Positions 26,110-34,873 of a stretch of DNA of 47,896 bases are shown here, one piece after another. The translations under genes and the position numbers were made by a program. The DNA lies in assembly GCA_030614255.1 (NCBI GenBank), contig JAUWKI010000009.1:1-47896 (forward strand), in the 5' to 3' direction. Numbering within the stretch: position 1 is the first letter of the stretch; every line of letters begins with the position of its first letter. The stretch comes from Actinomycetes bacterium (lineage in GTDB: Bacteria; Actinomycetota; Aquicultoria; UBA3085; Oleimmundimicrobiaceae). The notes under the pieces were generated by a model that had not been told where the DNA came from, did no database searches, and saw only the letters and a list, made by a program, of their open reading frames with translations.

Positions 26110-26493
26110 TCATTCTTTTGGCGCCGGCTCAATGAAGTTCTTTAATGATTGTCTTATTCTCGGGTCTAGAAAACTGGCTTCGCTATAACTTATTAAGTAT
26201 TTTTTTCCTTCAAAGTTGGATTTAATTAAAGATAAAATTGATTTAACAAACCAATCTTGATTTGGATTAATTGAGTAATAGACGAAATTTCTTTTTTGTT
26301 TAGCTCTTATTAAGTTTGCGCGAGAAAGAATCGTTAAATTTCGAGAAGCTGTCATTAGAGGAATTTTAAGCTCATCGGCAATTTCGCATACGTGTGCCTC
26401 TTTTTTCTTAAACAGAAAGTTTAAAACCTCCAACCTTTTGTGATAAGATAATGCTTTAAAAACCTTCTCCATAGTTGTTAAATTGTTTACCAT
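26110..26493 (-). CDS. ArsR-type winged-helix transcriptional regulator
   Basis: The 127-aa protein has the ArsR fold: KVFKALSYHKRLEVLNFLFKK, then CEIADELKIPLMTASRNLTILSRANLI (recognition helix region) and a wing (KRNFVYYSINP). A divergent C-terminal extension of about 45 residues ends in FLDPRIRQSLKNFIEP. Only one Cys is seen (in HVCEIADEL), so classical metal sensing is not evident. ATG26493 has AAGGAGAT upstream. A 30-bp palindrome (26525-26554) covers the predicted -35 of its promoter and recurs twice nearby, suggesting it may be its operator. Confidence 0.8.
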   Translation of the reverse strand: MVNNLTTMEKVFKALSYHKRLEVLNFLFKKKEAHVCEIADELKIPLMTASRNLTILSRANLIRAKQKRNFVYYSINPNQDWFVKSILSLIKSNFEGKKYLISYSEASFLDPRIRQSLKNFIEPAPKE

Positions 26494-26509
26494 TCTATCT
26501 CCTTAAATA

Positions 26510-26538
26510 TTTATAATTTGTAACTATTATCGCATTAA
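26510..26538 (-). promoter_or_regulatory. Predicted promoter of the ArsR-type gene
   Basis: On the minus strand TTAATG (26533-26538) and TATAAA (26510-26515) are 17 bases apart. The -35 is poor and lies within the palindrome 26525-26554. Confidence 0.35.
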
Positions 26539-26555
26539 CGTTAATACGGTAATAG
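26524..26555. promoter_or_regulatory. Palindrome copy 3, candidate operator
   Basis: Same palindrome as 22963-22992 with two changed bases in the left arm (TATTATCGCATTAAC). It sits 31 bases upstream of the ArsR-type start, where an autoregulatory operator would be expected. Confidence 0.55.
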
Positions 26556-26682
26556 TTTTTTTGATTATTTTTTATAGTTGTTATTGAATTATAGATTGAG
26601 CCGGTTGGAGGCAGATAATTAAACAATAGTAGCAAGGAGAGGTTTAACGACATGGTGTTTGATAATGAATAAAAGTTTGCAT

Positions 26683-28851
26683 TTACTGAACAATCGATGC
26701 TATCTGGGTTACGACGGTGTTGGAAATGACGCTGGTTCCGCCTAAAACATAGACCCTTTCAGAAGAGTAAGCATTTGCTGATAGTATCGAATTAATTGTA
26801 CCTGGCAAGGAACTTGAAGAAGTTATTAACAGTGGATTTCCATTTTTACTTGCAAAAGCGCTGCCGCTCAAAGCATCGGGAAAATTTTCACCGGTGGCGA
26901 TAACGGGCTTCGTCCAAGAAAGGCCATAGTTTAATTGAGCATACTCCACGATTTTAGCGGCTGTTTCATAACGATCTGTTCCGGCTAATCTCGTTGGATT
27001 GGGAAGCTGGGCTTCCACTTCGCTAGAGATGACCGCGAATCCTCCAACCACGATGGTTTGAGTTATTCCCAGATCAAATATGGCTTGGTTTGTGGTGCCC
27101 GGAATGGAATTTTTAGTAACGAGCAATATGGGTATGTTTTGGTTTGCGGCTATGTTTGATGCGGCCAAGGCGTCGGGAAAGTCCTCCCCAGTTGCAATTA
27201 TGGCGGTGCTGTTTGTGCCGACTTCATTGGCAATTGAGGTCGCTGTTTCGTATCTGTTTGAGCCGGATAGTCTGGTTACGGATAATCCGTAAGCTTGCAA
27301 CTGGTCTACTACTGTATCTGAGATTGCTCCCGTACCCCCCAAAACATAAGCTTGGGTTGACCCGAGACGTGATATTTCATTCAAGACTTCCGTTGGCGCG
27401 GAAGTCTTGGGTGTGAGCAGAATCGGGCAGTCATACTTTCCTGCAAGAGCTGCTCCGGCCAGAGCGTCGGGAAAGTTTTCTCCTGTTGTTATTACAATCG
27501 ACGGTGAGGTAGTCCAGCCTTTTTTAGAGATGTTTACAGCTGTTAAGTATCTCGTTGAACCATAAATGCGCTCAACCTTAAATACTTTTGAGGCGTTTAT
27601 CCTACCGTAACCGTAATAGATATCGTAACCTGGGCTACCTAAGTCATCTACTCCCTGAACAATTGCGTTTTCGACTTCGGCGGGAGTTAGTGTTGGATAT
27701 TTGCTCAATATAAGGGCCGCAAGGGCAGATACGTATGGGGCGGCAGCCGATGTTCCGCTGAAAAACTGATAAGGTAGGCTTGGATCAGGTGAAGTCGCAA
27801 CCCTAAGTGCTGCCAAGACACTTTCACCCGGGGCCGAAATATCCACAAAAGAACCGCTGTTTGACCAGCCAGGATGACCATCGGTTTCATTTGTTGCCGA
27901 CACCGCAATTACGTCATCGTAAGCAGCGGGATAACAGATATATGGGAAAGGGACATCTTCCAAGAAATTCCCTGCGGCTGCCACTATGACACAGCCCTTG
28001 TCCTGGGCGTAAGTTATTGCCTGTTCAATTGATAGTAATGGGTCCGGGCCGCCTAAGCTTAAATTAATTACATTTGCTCCGTTGTCCGCGGCATACATTA
28101 TCCCGCTGGCGATATCGAAATTCATGCCTCCGTCATCGTCTAAAACCTTTATAGGCATGATTTTTGCTCCCCAGGAAAGTCCGGCCATGCCGAGGCCGTT
28201 GTTTGTTTTAGCCGCAGCTATACTTGCCACCCCTGTTCCATGGCTGATGGTGCTATCGTCGGAAGGGTAGGAATCATCGTTGACAAAATCGTAACCGGCA
28301 ACTGTTTTTCCCATAAGGTCCGGGTGCGCAAAGTCGATTCCAGTATCAAGGACGGCGATGGTTATCGGCGTGGTTGAGCCCGTTTCTATATCCCAGGCCA
28401 GCTCAGCCTGGACTTTAGGAAGCGCCCATTGGTTGGGATAGAGAGGGTCGTTTGGAACAATAAATCTTTTACATATACCGTTTGGTTCGACAAACTCGAC
28501 GGCCGGGCTTTCTTTATATTTTTTTACAAACCTACCTACCTGATTACCTGGTATTTTAAGGCGATATATGTCCAGAGAAGGAATTTCATCTACAATTGTT
28601 GCCCCAAAATTTTTATTTATTGCATCTATTTTCTTTCTGCTTGTGACGGGCTTAAATTTAACCAAAATTTCATCGGAAACGAAACATGCTGAAAAATCTT
28701 GTCTGTTCGATAAAGCGATGGTTGGAGGTGAAGCAAAAAGTTCAATTGGCGCAATTGCCATCGTTTGGACAGGTATTGATAGCACCAAAGTTAAGGTGAC
28801 CAAGGAAATTAATATTTTTTTTAAAAAATTTGGCGCAAATTTAAATTTCAT
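26683..28851 (-). CDS. Subtilisin-family (S8) serine protease with three CWB2 repeats
   Basis: An exported 722-aa protease: signal peptide (about 1-33), inhibitor-like propeptide (ILVKFKPVTSRKKIDAINKNFG...) to about residue 135, S8 catalytic domain, then three CWB2 repeats (about 425-722). The catalytic triad is visible as Asp169 (AVLDTGID), His204 (SHGTGVAS) and Ser368 (SGTSAAAP), with oxyanion Asn295. All key residues are intact. It is likely anchored on the wall and processes surface proteins, as Cwp84 does in Clostridioides difficile, although that enzyme is a cysteine protease. AAAGGATAA lies upstream of the start. Confidence 0.92.
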   Translation of the reverse strand: MKFKFAPNFLKKILISLVTLTLVLSIPVQTMAIAPIELFASPPTIALSNRQDFSACFVSDEILVKFKPVTSRKKIDAINKNFGATIVDEIPSLDIYRLKIPGNQVGRFVKKYKESPAVEFVEPNGICKRFIVPNDPLYPNQWALPKVQAELAWDIETGSTTPITIAVLDTGIDFAHPDLMGKTVAGYDFVNDDSYPSDDSTISHGTGVASIAAAKTNNGLGMAGLSWGAKIMPIKVLDDDGGMNFDIASGIMYAADNGANVINLSLGGPDPLLSIEQAITYAQDKGCVIVAAAGNFLEDVPFPYICYPAAYDDVIAVSATNETDGHPGWSNSGSFVDISAPGESVLAALRVATSPDPSLPYQFFSGTSAAAPYVSALAALILSKYPTLTPAEVENAIVQGVDDLGSPGYDIYYGYGRINASKVFKVERIYGSTRYLTAVNISKKGWTTSPSIVITTGENFPDALAGAALAGKYDCPILLTPKTSAPTEVLNEISRLGSTQAYVLGGTGAISDTVVDQLQAYGLSVTRLSGSNRYETATSIANEVGTNSTAIIATGEDFPDALAASNIAANQNIPILLVTKNSIPGTTNQAIFDLGITQTIVVGGFAVISSEVEAQLPNPTRLAGTDRYETAAKIVEYAQLNYGLSWTKPVIATGENFPDALSGSAFASKNGNPLLITSSSSLPGTINSILSANAYSSERVYVLGGTSVISNTVVTQIASIVQ

Positions 28852-29069
28852 AAATTATCCTTTGTGAGTTATCTTTTATAAAGATATCGACAGTTTTACC
28901 ATGTTACTTGAGGTAAAAATTTATCTCTTTACTCTTTAAATCCATAATAACACTTAAAGGGTTTTTGGTTACTTTTGAAAATATGAATTATTAAAATACG
29001 ATAAACTTAATCAATGTTCTTTTTATGTTTTATAATAAGATTAATTTATTGACCTTTAAGGGAGAAAAA

Positions 29070-30494
29070 ATGTTTTACGAGAAGATAATAAAGAGTTTAA
29101 TTGTGCTTGTTTTTTCATTTTGCATGATTATTTTATTTACTCCCAATGCCCATGCTCTTTATACTAACAACCTCCTTAAAAATCCTGGTTTTGAGGATTT
29201 AGTTTCAGGGACTTCGAGGCCCTGCCGATGGCGATTTTTTAATCTCTACACCTATCGAGGGGATATCTCAGTTGATAACTATAAGCGCTTTGAGAACAGG
29301 TCTTTTCACATTTACGGTGAACCGGGGAGAAGAAAAACCGTTTATCAAGTTATTAAGGTTTCGGGAAAAGCGGGTGACATTATCGAGTTTTCGGGATGGG
29401 CCAAGGCCTTAAGGGCTGATAATCCCAGCGGCAACTTTGGACTTGTTATCGGGATTCATTATACCGACTCTACCTGGAAGTGGGCATCTCACAGATTTAA
29501 TTACGGAACACATCCATTTGAATTTGGCGAGGTAGAAGCCAAAGCTAAAAAATCATTTGACCATATCGCCGTATACTGCACGTTTTATAATCAGCCAACA
29601 AACAGTCATGCCTGGTTTGATGGGCTAAGAGTGAACAAAAATCCCTATTTCCCAAGGCTCATGTTTCGGGTTAACGAAAACGATTTGAGTTCCTCTGAAT
29701 TTAACGATTTAGGTTGTTCGGTTGTTTTGCAACCTCGTCTTGGAGCCCAACATGACGAGGCCATTCGGAATTACCTGAATGCTATTCCCAAGGGTGTTTG
29801 TATGGTGTTCCCGCTTTCGGCACGAGGGGCCGGTTGGGACGGCGATAAATCCTATTATATATGGCTAAAAGATCCGAGTGGTTATTATTATTTTAATTAC
29901 GATAGAGCAAAGGAAATTCTAGAAGGGTATGCGAATCACCCGAAAATAGGAGCTTGGTATCTTTATGACGAGCTTACAACGGGGCGGGTAACCATCTCCG
30001 AATTAAAAAAAGCGTATCAATATGTTAAAAGCTTTAGTTCTAAACCGGTGGGGGTTTGTTTTTCTCAAGGCCAAGAATTTCTGAATTTTGATTGCGGTAA
30101 CGGTTATTGTGACTTTCTCTTGCTTGACTTCTACCCGTTTCTGTCCAGCCGGAGCGGTTATCCCATAATTGAGGATGACAGAAGCGACCATTGCCAAATA
30201 GATAGGCAGTGGAGAAAAATGAATTTTGGATTGACCTCCAACAAACCCTGGTACGGAGTAGTTCAGGCTTTTGGTAAGGACGGTTTGAGTTATCGGGAGC
30301 CCTCAAAAGAGGAAATTTTGACTCAAGTAAGGGAGTATAAGTCCCTGGGAGCTGGGGGAATAGCATATTTTAGCTACAGCCATGATGATGATAACTCTGA
30401 TCCGCGGAGACCGCCATATTATCACGTTTACGATAAACCCGAGTGGCAGGAAGCTGTAAGAGCGGCAAACCAGGAGTGGCTCCGGGATTGCTAA
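29070..30494 (+). CDS. Secreted protein with CBM-like and TIM-barrel-like domains
   Basis: The 474-aa exported protein has a signal peptide ending near NAHA/LY, then a jelly-roll carbohydrate-binding-like domain (LLKNPGFEDLVSGTSRPCRW, about 30-190; sugar-binding CBM4/9-type start). A C-terminal domain resembling a (beta/alpha)8 glycoside hydrolase (YDELTTGRVTISELKKAYQY, FLLLDFYPFLS, GAGGIAYFSYSHDDD) follows. The acidic residues in YDE and DFYPF could be catalytic, but I cannot assign a family. ATG29070 has AAGGGAG upstream; the in-frame ATG29025 overlaps a TATAAT-like box. It may trim or bind wall polysaccharide. It is divergent from the protease. Confidence 0.6.
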   Translation: MFYEKIIKSLIVLVFSFCMIILFTPNAHALYTNNLLKNPGFEDLVSGTSRPCRWRFFNLYTYRGDISVDNYKRFENRSFHIYGEPGRRKTVYQVIKVSGKAGDIIEFSGWAKALRADNPSGNFGLVIGIHYTDSTWKWASHRFNYGTHPFEFGEVEAKAKKSFDHIAVYCTFYNQPTNSHAWFDGLRVNKNPYFPRLMFRVNENDLSSSEFNDLGCSVVLQPRLGAQHDEAIRNYLNAIPKGVCMVFPLSARGAGWDGDKSYYIWLKDPSGYYYFNYDRAKEILEGYANHPKIGAWYLYDELTTGRVTISELKKAYQYVKSFSSKPVGVCFSQGQEFLNFDCGNGYCDFLLLDFYPFLSSRSGYPIIEDDRSDHCQIDRQWRKMNFGLTSNKPWYGVVQAFGKDGLSYREPSKEEILTQVREYKSLGAGGIAYFSYSHDDDNSDPRRPPYYHVYDKPEWQEAVRAANQEWLRDC

Positions 30495-30645
30495 GAGATG
30501 TTTATTTATCATTAATGCCTTCAATTGCGTTGCTCTTTATATTAAATTTTTTTTTGGAGTATCTTTATGCTTATTTATACGTATATTTTAAATGAAGAGA
30601 ATAGCTTGTTTTGCCAGTTAAGTATCGCCTCAAGAGGTGGAGACA

Positions 30646-31194
30646 TTGAAAGATAAAGAACTCTTGAAGTTGGTGAAACAAGCTAAAAATTACGATTCAA
30701 AAGCTTTTGGACTGCTTTATGAGCAATTTGTTTCGAAAGTTTACAACTACATTTATTATCGAACGGGCAGCTTTATTGAGGCGGAGGATTTAACCGCTCA
30801 AACTTTTTTAAAAGCTTTTGACGCTATAGGTAAATTTGATGGACAAAAGGCATCTTTTCCAACTTGGCTCATTAGAATAGCCAACAATTTGACAATAGAT
30901 TACTTTAGGTTGAAAGGCAGGCGTCCCGAGGTTCCTATAGAGTATGCTTGTGAAAATTGCGATGATTGTAATCTTGAGGAAACTGTTCTAATCAACGCGA
31001 TGAGCGATAGAGTCAAGGGATTGATTTCGGGATTAACGGATGAACAGCAGCAGGTGATGATCTTAAAGTTTAACCTGCATTTTACAAACAATGAAATTGC
31101 CAAAGCTATGGGTAAAACGGAGGGTTCCATAAAGTCGTTACAGCATAGAGCTTTGAGCAAAATAAGGAAGATTTTAGAGGAAGAAGATGGATAA
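30646..31194 (+). CDS. ECF-type RNA polymerase sigma factor
   Basis: The 182-aa protein has region 2 (FGLLYEQFVSKVYNYIYYRTGSFIEAEDLTAQTFLKAF, FPTWLIRIANNLTIDYFR) and region 4 (LTDEQQQVMILKFNLHFTNNEIAKAMGKTEGSIKSLQHRAL) of ECF sigma factors. It directs RNA polymerase to a stress or envelope regulon. I prefer TTG30646, with GAGGTGG upstream, over GTG30637. Its last eight bases overlap the anti-sigma-like gene, as is usual when a sigma factor is co-produced with its inhibitor. Confidence 0.88.
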   Translation: MKDKELLKLVKQAKNYDSKAFGLLYEQFVSKVYNYIYYRTGSFIEAEDLTAQTFLKAFDAIGKFDGQKASFPTWLIRIANNLTIDYFRLKGRRPEVPIEYACENCDDCNLEETVLINAMSDRVKGLISGLTDEQQQVMILKFNLHFTNNEIAKAMGKTEGSIKSLQHRALSKIRKILEEEDG

Positions 31195-31606
31195 TAAACT
31201 CGAAAACGCTCTGGAAAATTGCATAACGCTTATTAGAAATAGAGAGGAAGGCATAGATGACTGTCTAGCCAGATACCCTAATTTGAGGAAATCGCTGGAG
31301 CCGTTGCTTCGTGCCGCTTTGGCGGTTGATGAAGTTCTGCCGGAAATTTCTCCCTCAATGGAGTTTAAGAAATCTTTTGGGGCAAAACTAGATGCTATGG
31401 TTGAAGACAAACGCAAGAAATTTGTTTTGCCGAGAAAAGCTTCGAGGAAAAGGATTCCCCCCTGCGTTTCTGCAGCCGCGACTAAATGTTTTAACAACGG
31501 TGTTTGCAATTGTCTTTATCTTTGCTGTCTTAGGTGTGGGAACGATGGTTGCATCCGCCAACAGTCTTCCCGACAGCTTACTTTACCCGGTAAAGAGAGT
31601 AGTTGA
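31187..31606 (+). CDS. Anti-sigma-like protein, N-terminal part (frameshifted)
   Basis: This begins inside the sigma-factor stop and encodes a cytoplasmic anti-sigma-like segment (LENALENCITLIRNREEGIDDCLARYPNLRKSLEPLL). After about residue 90 the reading becomes Cys-rich nonsense. The sensible continuation (PPAFLQPRLNVLTTVFAIVFIF) lies in another frame, and removing one C from the six-C run at 31457-31462 joins them. The real product would thus be cytoplasmic domain, membrane helix and DUF5667-like external domain, from 31187 to 32726. It could be a true pseudogene, a phase-variable switch or a sequencing error. Confidence 0.7.
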   Translation: MDNKLENALENCITLIRNREEGIDDCLARYPNLRKSLEPLLRAALAVDEVLPEISPSMEFKKSFGAKLDAMVEDKRKKFVLPRKASRKRIPPCVSAAATKCFNNGVCNCLYLCCLRCGNDGCIRQQSSRQLTLPGKESS

Positions 31607-32726
31607 AAATGTGGAAGTTATCTTATCAATAAGTGCTTTCGATAAGGCTCAAACTTATCTTGAATTGGCAGAAAAACGTCTTAACGAAGCGGAAGCAATG
31701 GTCGACATTAAAAACGAAAAACTCGTTAAAGAATCACTTACTGCGATGGACATTAATCTTAAGAAGGCCATGAAAGAGGGGGACAATTTAACCGGCGATG
31801 AGAAACTTGAATTTTTTAAGAAGTTGACTAAGTTTGCCGACCACCAGCAAATTGTGCTCAAAGAAATGCTTGGAAATGTCTCTGAGTTAACCGGTGAAGC
31901 GATAACTTGTTCGCTTAATTTAAATCAAGAGGCAGCTGGGCAGGCAAGTCTGACGCTTAAATCATTAAAGAGGGACTTTACTAAAGGGGAAGCCAGTCTT
32001 GCTGATGAATCTTTAACATCTGCGACGGCCGAAATCGAAGAGAAAGAACTAACCGAGGAAATTGAGTCGTTAGCTCAGGAGAAAGGTGCTGGAGAGGTAG
32101 GGTTATTTAAAATTAATTTAGATGTTTTTAGTCCAAATGGAGACGGTATAAAAGATATTTGTAAGATTAACGTAAAGGCGACTTCGGGGCAGAACTTGTG
32201 GGTCGATATCTTTTCAAAGGAAGGGGTTTTGATTCGTTCCAATTTAAAATTGGCTGAAACTCTGTTTTCTAAAGGAAACTATATAACCTCTTGGAACGGA
32301 AAGAATAACGTTAGGCAACCCGTTTCGGACGGAACCTATTTATTTAAACTCAAGGGCGAGAATGGAAATTATATCTCTTTGACAACGGTTGCAAAGATAG
32401 ACAATACGGCTCCCGCGCCACCGGATTTATTGGCTCCAAAAGATGAAGAGATTATATACGGTGCTCAAGTTGCCTTGTATTGGTCAAGTTCCCGTGATTC
32501 TGATACAGAAATGTATGTTTTGCAATACTCCCAAGACCCGGATTTTAAAGAAGCAAAGACAACTGGCGATTTAGGGATTACCGTCTTTGTGTCCAAGTTT
32601 TCAGAAGGAGATTGGTATTGGCGAGTAAGGTCGGTTGATTGTGCCGGCAATAAAGGCGACTATTCGATTATTCGAACCTTCGGTATAAACAAAAGACTTA
32701 TTCACAGCCAAACAACCAACAGTTAA
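31392..32726 (+). CDS. Anti-sigma-like protein, C-terminal part: TM, DUF5667-like, FlgD-Ig-like and FnIII-like
   Basis: This is the continuation of 31187-31606 in the other frame; I would not trust ATG31392 as a start, since the first residues are out-of-frame reading. From about 31463 it has a membrane helix (LTTVFAIVFIFAVLGVGTMVAS), then SLPDSLLYPVKRVVENVEV, typical of DUF5667 proteins, and a helical Glu/Lys-rich part. A FlgD-like Ig domain (FSPNGDGIKDICKINV ... ITSWNGKNNVRQPVSDGTYLFKL) and an FnIII-like domain (PPDLLAPKDEEI...SRDSDTEMYVLQYSQDPDF) follow. The external part probably senses envelope or wall state and releases the sigma factor. Confidence 0.7.
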   Translation: MLWLKTNARNLFCREKLRGKGFPPAFLQPRLNVLTTVFAIVFIFAVLGVGTMVASANSLPDSLLYPVKRVVENVEVILSISAFDKAQTYLELAEKRLNEAEAMVDIKNEKLVKESLTAMDINLKKAMKEGDNLTGDEKLEFFKKLTKFADHQQIVLKEMLGNVSELTGEAITCSLNLNQEAAGQASLTLKSLKRDFTKGEASLADESLTSATAEIEEKELTEEIESLAQEKGAGEVGLFKINLDVFSPNGDGIKDICKINVKATSGQNLWVDIFSKEGVLIRSNLKLAETLFSKGNYITSWNGKNNVRQPVSDGTYLFKLKGENGNYISLTTVAKIDNTAPAPPDLLAPKDEEIIYGAQVALYWSSSRDSDTEMYVLQYSQDPDFKEAKTTGDLGITVFVSKFSEGDWYWRVRSVDCAGNKGDYSIIRTFGINKRLIHSQTTNS

Positions 32727-32803
32727 ATTTACAAGATGGCTCTATTGCATACTGATAGATTTTTCAATTTTTACCAAAGATGGTAGTTGGAAACCAATGG
32801 TTG

Positions 32804-34873
32804 TTATAGACTCCCGAGTTCATTTTGAACTTCTTCGGAAATTACCCCAAAACCACCAGTGATATAGAGTTTTTTGATGTAATCGCTATAACTTATGAGG
32901 TAGTTTTTTGTCGAATTAGGGACAGAACCGCTTCGCGTCAACAAAATTGGGCATGGCCCAATTTTGGCTGCGTATGGAGCGCTTGCGAGAGCATCTGGGA
33001 AATTTTCGCCTGTGGCGATGAAAATATTATCTGAACCGGGAAAGTACAAGAAATACCTTTCGGCTATCTTTCTGGCCGTGTCGTACCTGTCGGTTCCTCC
33101 AATCCTCAACGGATTTGGGAGACTTCCTTCGACGCTGCTTGAAACTACTCCCGTTCCGCCGACGATGATGGTTTGTTCAATGTCTAAACTAGTTAGCGCT
33201 TGAGCTGTTGAATCTGGAATGAAATCTTTGTTCACTAAAAGTATCGGGATTTGATTATAGGCTGCGTAGCTCGATATCGATAGGGCGTCAGGATAATTTA
33301 ACCCTGTTGCAATTATGGCCGTTCGATTAGAAGAGCCCACCTTTAGGGCAATTTTAGCGGTCGTTTCATATCTATCTTTGCCTCCAATGCGCTCGACAGC
33401 GATACCTTCCGACTGGAGTTGTAGTTCCACAGTTGAGGAAATTGCGGCCTCTCCTCCCAAGATAATAACTTTGGTCGGATTCAGTCTTTTGAGTTCTTCC
33501 AATGTCTCCTGGCTTAAAGAAGATGATTCGGTGAGCAATATCGGAGCATTGTTTTTATAGGCCAAAGGGACACCGCTTAGAGCATCGGGAAAATCTGTGC
33601 CCTTAGTCAGAATTACTGTTTCAGCTGAACCCCAGCCCTGTTTCGAAATTTCAATTGCGGTCGTGTAACGATTAAAGTCGGCCAGCCGTGTTATGGGCCT
33701 GAAGTTTAGCCAAGTGTTTTTCAGCCCCAAAATGTTGCGGAAATCGGCCCCGGATACATCTTTGCTTCCATTTGAGCCGAGAATTCTTAGGGTTTTAACG
33801 CGGGGGGTGATGCCGGTCTCTAAAATTTCAAAGCCTTGTAATTCCCCCGGAACTGAGGTTAGAATATCGGAATTTAATTTTGTCTGAAGCTCATCGGCGA
33901 GAATTGACAAACTCCAGATGTAATTTGACGACCAACTGCAGTATCCACATGGCACGCCGCGTAAACAAGATACGGGAGTTTCGCTCCAGACATTTTCGTT
34001 GTTTTCAGTGTGACCGCCGCAGCAGGAGTGGTAGATGGCTGAAATGGGGTTTAAATCATACGTTAAAATTTCTTCTGCCGTATTGTCGACAGCTTGTTTG
34101 AAATTCGGTGCCTGAACCTCATAATCATAGCCGAGGTAACATTGACAATCTGCAATTGCCTTGATATCAAATCCGTCAGCTTTGTAAGGGTTATCTGCAT
34201 TTAACTTCTTTTCGAGAGCACAAGACCTTGTCGCAATTGCCAACGCTCTTAGTGTCTCTTTTGGCCAGGTGTCGGCCACTTCCGCTAAGCCATATAGATA
34301 TTGGTTTAGGGGCAATTCATTGATTGCCCAAAGCAAATTGGAACTTGAGGAAAATTTAATTTCGATGTTGCCTCTGAAACGGTTCAGCGACGAAAAATTC
34401 GTCAAACCCAAGAGCGAGGAGCTTGTGGGCACAATCTTAATATATGATGAATTGCTTTCTATCGTTTCGGCGGGTGTTGTTATTGTGTAAAGGCCCTCGT
34501 TGTAAGAGACGATGACAGATTGCTCGTCTGAGCCAACCCACAGCTTTATTTCTGAATCATCAAATACTTCCAGACCTTCGCTCCCGGAAACCGATATGGT
34601 GGAGATAGTAGAATACAGCCCAACTCTTATTAATTGGCTTTCCTGGGTGTATGAAAATGCTACTGATGCGTAATACTTTCTTAGAATATCGCGATATGAA
34701 TATCCCGCTTCAGCCATGCCCTTAGCACCGGCAAGACACATTCCTACGCCGTGTCCACTCCCCTGTCCATAAATGACGAAATACTCAGTAGCGTTAGCAG
34801 ATAGTGGGGCGATTATGGTTGTTAAAAGAAAGATCGTGAGTGTTATTAAACTAAGAGTTATCTTTTTTTGCAT
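32804..34873 (-). CDS. Second SpoIID/LytB-domain protein with three CWB2 repeats
   Basis: A 689-aa exported paralogue of 13756-15816: signal peptide (ends near SANA/TE), N-terminal GQGSGHGVGMCLAGA block, SpoIID-type centre and three CWB2 repeats (from about 395). The putative catalytic Glu is kept (YLYGLAEVADTW) with two neighbouring residues missing. The zinc site is altered: where the paralogue has C-ATT-H-C this one has K-AIA-D-C, so metal binding is probably lost. It may be a non-catalytic partner like LytB or have changed chemistry. ATG34873 is chosen over ATG34927, which lacks a ribosome binding site and would overlap the upstream gene by 77 bases. Confidence 0.85.
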   Translation of the reverse strand: MQKKITLSLITLTIFLLTTIIAPLSANATEYFVIYGQGSGHGVGMCLAGAKGMAEAGYSYRDILRKYYASVAFSYTQESQLIRVGLYSTISTISVSGSEGLEVFDDSEIKLWVGSDEQSVIVSYNEGLYTITTPAETIESNSSYIKIVPTSSSLLGLTNFSSLNRFRGNIEIKFSSSSNLLWAINELPLNQYLYGLAEVADTWPKETLRALAIATRSCALEKKLNADNPYKADGFDIKAIADCQCYLGYDYEVQAPNFKQAVDNTAEEILTYDLNPISAIYHSCCGGHTENNENVWSETPVSCLRGVPCGYCSWSSNYIWSLSILADELQTKLNSDILTSVPGELQGFEILETGITPRVKTLRILGSNGSKDVSGADFRNILGLKNTWLNFRPITRLADFNRYTTAIEISKQGWGSAETVILTKGTDFPDALSGVPLAYKNNAPILLTESSSLSQETLEELKRLNPTKVIILGGEAAISSTVELQLQSEGIAVERIGGKDRYETTAKIALKVGSSNRTAIIATGLNYPDALSISSYAAYNQIPILLVNKDFIPDSTAQALTSLDIEQTIIVGGTGVVSSSVEGSLPNPLRIGGTDRYDTARKIAERYFLYFPGSDNIFIATGENFPDALASAPYAAKIGPCPILLTRSGSVPNSTKNYLISYSDYIKKLYITGGFGVISEEVQNELGSL

